Made by a program: the position numbers and the translations under genes | Notes under the pieces: generated by a model | What the model was told of the DNA's origin: nothing | The model's database searches: none | The model's input: only the letters and a program-made list of their open reading frames with translations | Shown: positions 59,981 through 64,000 of the stretch, piece by piece | Layout of the letters: each line of letters opens with the position of its first letter | Position numbering within the stretch: the first letter of the stretch is position 1 | Assembly: GCF_001641635.1 (NCBI RefSeq) | Contig: NZ_LUUB01000061.1 | Span: 22,318 to 86,317, forward strand | Direction: 5' to 3' | From: Bradyrhizobium centrolobii | GTDB lineage: Bacteria; Pseudomonadota; Alphaproteobacteria; Rhizobiales; Xanthobacteraceae | DNA: 64,000 nt

Positions 59981-61207
59981 CTACTCGCGTTGAGCGTCTC
60001 TGCTGAGAAGGTCGCCAAAAAGCTCCCATTTATCGCCCTTGAAACGTTGCATGCGGAGCTGAGTGATCGGAGCATAAGAGGTCGAGCTCGTGTTGATCTT
60101 CACGCCGGGCAGCAGGGTGTCGGGTGCATAGTCCCTCAGGCTCGCCGCCTGCTTCATGACATTGGCGCGCGTGAGATCGTCACCACACATTTCGAGAACC
60201 TTGACCAGCGTCTGAGATACCCCGTAACCGTGGATGATGCCGCCATCGGTCTTGTCGGCACCCGGCATGTACTTGTCCAGGAACTCGTACACCCGTTTCA
60301 TTCCCGGATCGTCGTTCCATTGCGGATCGGCGCCGTCCTTGGCGTAGGCCGCGGACAGCACGCCCTGCGCATTCTCGAACCCCGCCGGCTTCATGACGCT
60401 GCTGACGAAAGATGCTCCGTTATTGATGATCTGGAGCGGTTTCCAGCCGAGCTCAGCCGTTCTCTTGATGGCTTGCGCGCCGGACTTGATCGTCGCAAAA
60501 ATCATCAGCACGTCGGGATTGGCGGCCTTGAGCTTAATAATGTGCGAGTCGATCGATGGCTCGGACACCTCATAGCTCTCCTCCATCATGATCATGGACG
60601 AGGCCTTGGCACCGAGTCCGTCCTTGACGCCCCTCAGGTACTCCTTTCCGAAATCATCGTTCTGATAGAGAATCCCGATCTTGGCGTCCGGCTTCTCCTT
60701 CATCAGCCACTTGGCATAGATTTGGGCCTCGGTTTGGAAGTCCAATAGAAAACCCATGGTCCAGGGGAAGTTATTCGGATCGTCCCACTTTTTGGCGCCG
60801 CTTGCGACGAAGAGTTGCGGGACCTTTTGGGAATTGAGATATTTCTGGATCGCCGAATTAGTTGGAGTGCCTATCGAACTAAACACGAGCAACACTTCGT
60901 CACTCTCGACGAGTTTGCGAACCTGTTCGACTGTCTTGGGCGGCGAGTAGCCGTCGTCATAGCTGATGAACTTGATCTTCCGGCCGTTGATGCCCCCCTT
61001 GTCGTTGATCATCTTGAAAAACGCTTCTTCCGTTTTCCCGATCACGCCGTAGGACGATGCTGGACCGCTATAGGGCGACGTATTGCCGATTCTGATCTCG
61101 GTATCGCTTGCGCCGGCGTCGTATTTCTTTTGGGCGAGTGCTGCGCCCGTGGCGAACGCGGTGATCGCCATCGCGAGAAGGGCAGGCCGTAGTGTCCTTG
61201 CAATCAT
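59981..61207 (-). CDS. ABC transporter substrate-binding protein, branched-chain/aromatic-acid type (2)
   Basis: 408-residue LivJ-like periplasmic binding protein. Signal peptide LRPALLAMAITAFATGAALA then QKKYDAGASDTEIRIGNTSP. GYSPPKTVEQVRKLVESDE and IGILYQNDDFGKEYLRGVK align directly with the paralogue at 55567-56793. AAGGAGCC precedes the ATG. It is last in livG-F-H-M-SBP. Third-position GC is lower than in livM and livH directly upstream, suggesting the receptor has a different history. Ligand unknown; the P450 operon next door suggests an aromatic acid. Confidence 0.93.
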   Translation of the reverse strand: MIARTLRPALLAMAITAFATGAALAQKKYDAGASDTEIRIGNTSPYSGPASSYGVIGKTEEAFFKMINDKGGINGRKIKFISYDDGYSPPKTVEQVRKLVESDEVLLVFSSIGTPTNSAIQKYLNSQKVPQLFVASGAKKWDDPNNFPWTMGFLLDFQTEAQIYAKWLMKEKPDAKIGILYQNDDFGKEYLRGVKDGLGAKASSMIMMEESYEVSEPSIDSHIIKLKAANPDVLMIFATIKSGAQAIKRTAELGWKPLQIINNGASFVSSVMKPAGFENAQGVLSAAYAKDGADPQWNDDPGMKRVYEFLDKYMPGADKTDGGIIHGYGVSQTLVKVLEMCGDDLTRANVMKQAASLRDYAPDTLLPGVKINTSSTSYAPITQLRMQRFKGDKWELFGDLLSRDAQRE

Positions 61208-61249
61208 TTCTCTTGGCTCCTTGCTTGGGTTTCATCTGCTTTTTGTTGT

Positions 61250-62251
61250 TTACGATCCGCTCTTGCTGGCGATCGCGATCTGTCTTGCGCCGTGCGGCAC
61301 GAGGTAGATGACGAGGAACAGGAGCACGCCGAACACCGCGCCGGAGAGGCCCTTGGAGATGCCCTCGGCGATGTTCGGCACGAAGATGATGAAGGCGGCG
61401 CCGACGATCGATCCGGGCAGCCAGCCGACGCCGCCGACGACCATGCCGAGGAACAGCGAGATCGCGAGCGTGATGGTGTAGCTGTCGGGCGCGACGAACT
61501 GCACCGCGATGGCGCCGAGCGAGCCGGCGATGCCGGTGATGGCGGCCGATACACCGAAGGCCAGCGTCTTGTACAGCGCGACGTCGACGCCCATTGCGGA
61601 GGCTGCGATCTCGTTGTCGCGGATCGCCATGAAGGCGCGGCCCGAGCGGGAGCGCAAGAGGTTCACCGAGAAAATGTAGATCGCGATCGTGACGACGAGC
61701 GTGAAGTAGTAGAGCCACATGTCCTGCGAGATCGGCAGGCCGAACGGCGCGTCCGGTTTGGTGACGACGAGGCCCTGCACGCCGCCGGTCCAGTGCTCGA
61801 GGAAGTTGAGCTTAAGCAGCTGCGGCATGGCGGTAGCAAGCGCGAAGGTCGCAAGCGCGAGATAGACGCCGGAGAGCCGCAGCGCCGGCTGGCCGAACAG
61901 GAAGCCGAAGGCGAAGCAGACCACGCCGGCGATCGGCAGCGTCAGCGCGTAGTTGACGTTGAAGTGCTCCATCAGCACCGCGGTGGTGTAGGCCCCGACG
62001 GCGTAGAACGCGCTCTGGCCCAGCGAGAACTGGCCCGAGCCGCCGGTGAGGATGTTCAGCGCCAGCACCGCGAGCCCGTAGATCAGGAGCATCGTCATCT
62101 GGAAGATGATGAAGTTCTTGACGAAGACGGGTGCGACGAGCAGCACCGCGAGCACCGCCAGCGAGGTGCCGGTGCCCAGCGTCATGGCTCGCTTCGGAAC
62201 GGCCTCGACCGCCTGGTGGCCTTCTGCAACGACTTCTTCTGCAGCGCTCAT
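61250..62251 (-). CDS. livM: Branched-chain-type ABC transporter permease
   Basis: 333-residue LivM-type permease. A short cytoplasmic N-terminus is followed by about eight spans; GLAVLALNILTGGSGQFSLG is the hallmark segment. The EAA-like loop is in FMAIRDNEIAASAMGVDVALYKTLAFGVSA. I chose ATG 62251, just past the livH stop; a TTG at 62257 overlapping livH is an alternative. It forms the channel with LivH. Followed by the binding-protein gene after 42 bases. Confidence 0.94.
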   Translation of the reverse strand: MSAAEEVVAEGHQAVEAVPKRAMTLGTGTSLAVLAVLLVAPVFVKNFIIFQMTMLLIYGLAVLALNILTGGSGQFSLGQSAFYAVGAYTTAVLMEHFNVNYALTLPIAGVVCFAFGFLFGQPALRLSGVYLALATFALATAMPQLLKLNFLEHWTGGVQGLVVTKPDAPFGLPISQDMWLYYFTLVVTIAIYIFSVNLLRSRSGRAFMAIRDNEIAASAMGVDVALYKTLAFGVSAAITGIAGSLGAIAVQFVAPDSYTITLAISLFLGMVVGGVGWLPGSIVGAAFIIFVPNIAEGISKGLSGAVFGVLLFLVIYLVPHGARQIAIASKSGS

Positions 62252-62253
62252 GA

Positions 62254-63132
62254 TCAAACTCGCTTGACGATGTGCCGGCCGAACAGACCAGCGGGTTTGA
62301 CGACCAGGACGGAGATGATCAGCGCGAGCGCGATCGGGAGTTTCAGCTCATTGCCGACGCCGGGGATGTAGGTGCCGGCGAGGTTCTCGAAGATGCCGAC
62401 GAGGAAGCCGCCGACCACGGCGCCGAACGGGCTCGACAATCCGCCGAGCACCGCGGCGGCGAAGCCGTAGATCAGGACGCCGCCCATCATGTTGGGCTCG
62501 AGGAACACGACGGGCGCGATCAGCATGCCGGCGATCGAGCCGATCGCCGCCGCCATGCCCCAGCCGAGCGCGATCATCCAGCTGGTGTTGATGCCGACGA
62601 GACGGGCCGATTCAGGCAGCGAGGCCGCGGCCCGCATCGCAAGACCGATGCGCGTGTACTGGAAGAAGAAGTAGAGCCCGACCAGCAGCAGCAGGGTGAC
62701 GCCGATCATGCCGGCCTGGTGGGTCGAGATCAGCTGGCTGCCGAGGAACGGCGCCGAGCCGAACGGGGTCGGATACTGCTTGATGGTGAAGTCCCAGATC
62801 AGGCCGGCCGAGGAGTTGATGATCGCGAACAGGGCGATGAAGCCGGCGACGTTGGTCAGCACCGGCGCCTTGGCGAGCGGCTTGAACAGGATGCGCTCGA
62901 TCGCGATGCCGCCGACGAAGGAGAGCGCCAGCGTGATGACGAAGGCGGCCCAGTACGGCACGCCCCATTGCATCAGCTGCCAGGAGATGAAGGTCGAGAA
63001 CATCGCCATCTCGCCTTGCGCGAAGTTGAGATGGTCGATCGCCTGGTAGATCATCACCACGGCGAGCGCCATGCAGGCGTAGATCGCGCCGGTGGCAATC
63101 CCGGCCAGCACCTGGTTGGTGAATAGCTCCAT
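62254..63132 (-). CDS. livH: Branched-chain-type ABC transporter permease
   Basis: 292-residue LivH-type permease. IYACMALAVVMIYQAIDHLN is a hallmark near the N-terminus; the EAA loop is GLAMRAAASLPESARLVGIN. GGLSSPFGAVVGGFLVGIFE is near the C-terminus. GAGGAG precedes the ATG. Partner of LivM; placed between livF and livM. Confidence 0.95.
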   Translation of the reverse strand: MELFTNQVLAGIATGAIYACMALAVVMIYQAIDHLNFAQGEMAMFSTFISWQLMQWGVPYWAAFVITLALSFVGGIAIERILFKPLAKAPVLTNVAGFIALFAIINSSAGLIWDFTIKQYPTPFGSAPFLGSQLISTHQAGMIGVTLLLLVGLYFFFQYTRIGLAMRAAASLPESARLVGINTSWMIALGWGMAAAIGSIAGMLIAPVVFLEPNMMGGVLIYGFAAAVLGGLSSPFGAVVGGFLVGIFENLAGTYIPGVGNELKLPIALALIISVLVVKPAGLFGRHIVKRV

Positions 63133-63143
63133 CGTGCCGCTCC

Positions 63144-63857
63144 TCAGTAACCCAGGTAGGATTTGCGGATTTCTTCGTTGTTCGCGATGTCCTTGGCATT
63201 TCCCGACATCACGATGCGGCCGGTCTCGATCACATAGGCCTGGTCGGCGAGCTCGAGCGCGAGCTGCGCGTTCTGCTCGACCACCAGGATCGACACCTTG
63301 TCCTCGCGGTTGATCTTGCCGAGGATCCTGAACAGGTCGCGCACGACCAGCGGCGCGAGCCCGAAGGAAGGTTCGTCCAGGAGCATCAGCCGCGGCCGCA
63401 GCATCAGCGCGCGCGCGACTGCCAGCATCTGCTGTTCGCCGCCGGACAGCGTGCCGGCCTGCTGGGTGTGGCGCTGCTTCAGCACCGGGAAATGCGCGTA
63501 CATGCGCTCGATGTCCGAGACGATGCCGGTATTGTCCTTGCGGGTGATGGCCCCCAACTGGAGGTTTTCCTCCACCGTCATGTTGGTGAAGGTGCCGCGC
63601 CCCTGCGGGACGTGGGCGATGCCGAATCGCACGATGCTTTCCGTCGAGCGGTTGTTCAGCGGCTTGCCGTCGAACTCGATCGCACCGGTGGAGCGCACCA
63701 TGTTGCAGATCGCGCGCAGCGTCGTGGTCTTGCCGGCACCGTTGGCCCCGAGCAGCGTCGTCAGCGAGCCCTCGTTGAGCGAGAAGGACAGGCCGTGGAG
63801 CGCCTGGACCTGGCCGTAATAGGCGCGCAGGTCCTTGACGTTAAGCAGCGTCGTCAT
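63144..63857 (-). CDS. livF: Branched-chain-type ABC transporter ATPase
   Basis: 237-residue LivF-type ATPase. Walker A is LLGANGAGKTTTLRA, signature LSGGEQQMLAVARALM, Walker B RLMLLDEPSFGLAP and the switch reads LVVEQNAQLAL. FGIAHVPQGRGTFTNMTVEEN is the Q-loop region. The ATG overlaps the livG stop (ATGA, 63854-63857). Eleven bases separate it from livH. Confidence 0.95.
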   Translation of the reverse strand: MTTLLNVKDLRAYYGQVQALHGLSFSLNEGSLTTLLGANGAGKTTTLRAICNMVRSTGAIEFDGKPLNNRSTESIVRFGIAHVPQGRGTFTNMTVEENLQLGAITRKDNTGIVSDIERMYAHFPVLKQRHTQQAGTLSGGEQQMLAVARALMLRPRLMLLDEPSFGLAPLVVRDLFRILGKINREDKVSILVVEQNAQLALELADQAYVIETGRIVMSGNAKDIANNEEIRKSYLGY

Positions 63858-64000
63858 TGGTCCTTGCTCCCGAGATAGGCCTTGATGACGTCGGGATCCG
63901 CCTGCACCTGGGCAGGCGTGCCTTCCGCGAGCTTCTTGCCGAAGTTCAAGGCGACGACGTGATCGGCGATCGACATCACGAGGCCCATGTGGTGCTCGAC
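63854..64000 (-). CDS. livG: Branched-chain-type ABC transporter ATPase, C-terminal fragment
   Basis: Only the last 48 residues are inside the window: VEHHMGLVMSIADHVVALNF then GKKLAEGTPAQVQADPDVIK and AYLGS. This is the switch-His region and conserved tail of LivG-type ATPases. The rest lies beyond the right edge. Its stop overlaps the livF start. Confidence 0.9.
   Translation of the reverse strand, partial: VEHHMGLVMSIADHVVALNFGKKLAEGTPAQVQADPDVIKAYLGSKDQ

Noticed and set aside
1..64000. CRISPR arrays, tRNA/rRNA genes, intact insertion sequences, phage genes
   Set aside because: None found on reading both strands; no spaced direct repeats or transposase motifs were recognised.

Overview
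The window is GC-rich, densely packed DNA whose gene content points to an alphaproteobacterium of the Hyphomicrobiales, most likely Bradyrhizobium or a close relative. This is a judgement from recalled protein families, not a search. The basis is a CYP199-like P450, branched-chain-type ABC uptake genes of the kind rhizobia and Rhodopseudomonas use for aromatic acids, a soxBDAG cluster with folD and purU, and several LysR and IclR regulators. No rRNA, tRNA, CRISPR array or intact insertion sequence was seen. Almost all genes are catabolic, uptake or efflux genes, so this reads as an accessory metabolic region.

Region A (1-20.8 kb) is an aromatic catabolism block. Seven same-strand genes (5593-14499) encode an NmrA-like oxidoreductase, an MFS carrier, a ThDP-dependent 2-oxoacid decarboxylase-like enzyme, two aldehyde dehydrogenases, a homoprotocatechuate-type extradiol dioxygenase and a fumarylacetoacetate-hydrolase-family enzyme. 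The simplest reading is arylpyruvate to arylacetaldehyde to arylacetate, then ring cleavage. The usual lower-pathway genes (hpaF/H/I) are absent. Instead the block is flanked on both sides by paralogous pairs of HMG-CoA-lyase-like and CaiB-type CoA-transferase genes. Two LysR regulators, an exported protein with three RidA domains, a chemoreceptor and a second MFS carrier complete it. A shared motif, TCTAAA-N3-CAGAT, sits in three of its promoter regions.

Region B (20.8-39.0 kb) concerns N-methyl or hydantoin-type nitrogen compounds. One long minus-strand run carries an aminotransferase, aspartate dehydrogenase, an unannotated 45-residue ORF, hyuA, hyuB, a polyamine-type ABC importer whose binding-protein gene is frameshifted, folD and purU. 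A GcvA-like LysR gene is divergent from it. Next to it is a heterotetrameric sarcosine-oxidase operon (soxB-D-A-G) with an unusual delta subunit. Together they would open a cyclic amide, demethylate an N-methyl amino acid and oxidise the C1 unit through tetrahydrofolate to formate.

Region C (39.0-46.6 kb) is an RND efflux operon (outer-membrane factor, membrane fusion protein, pump) with a TetR regulator and clear TetR-type operators. A response-regulator gene truncated after its receiver domain marks a rearrangement junction next to the sox operon.

Region D (46.9-64 kb) holds a leuC-leuD-leuB-like operon, a divergent IclR regulator, a fused indolepyruvate-type 2-oxoacid:ferredoxin oxidoreductase, an SDR and an ABC binding protein. 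These are linked by three copies of the palindrome ATCACATATGTGAT. Beyond them lie a P450 with its flavin/iron-sulfur reductase, a second binding protein and livM-livH-livF-livG (the last cut by the window end).
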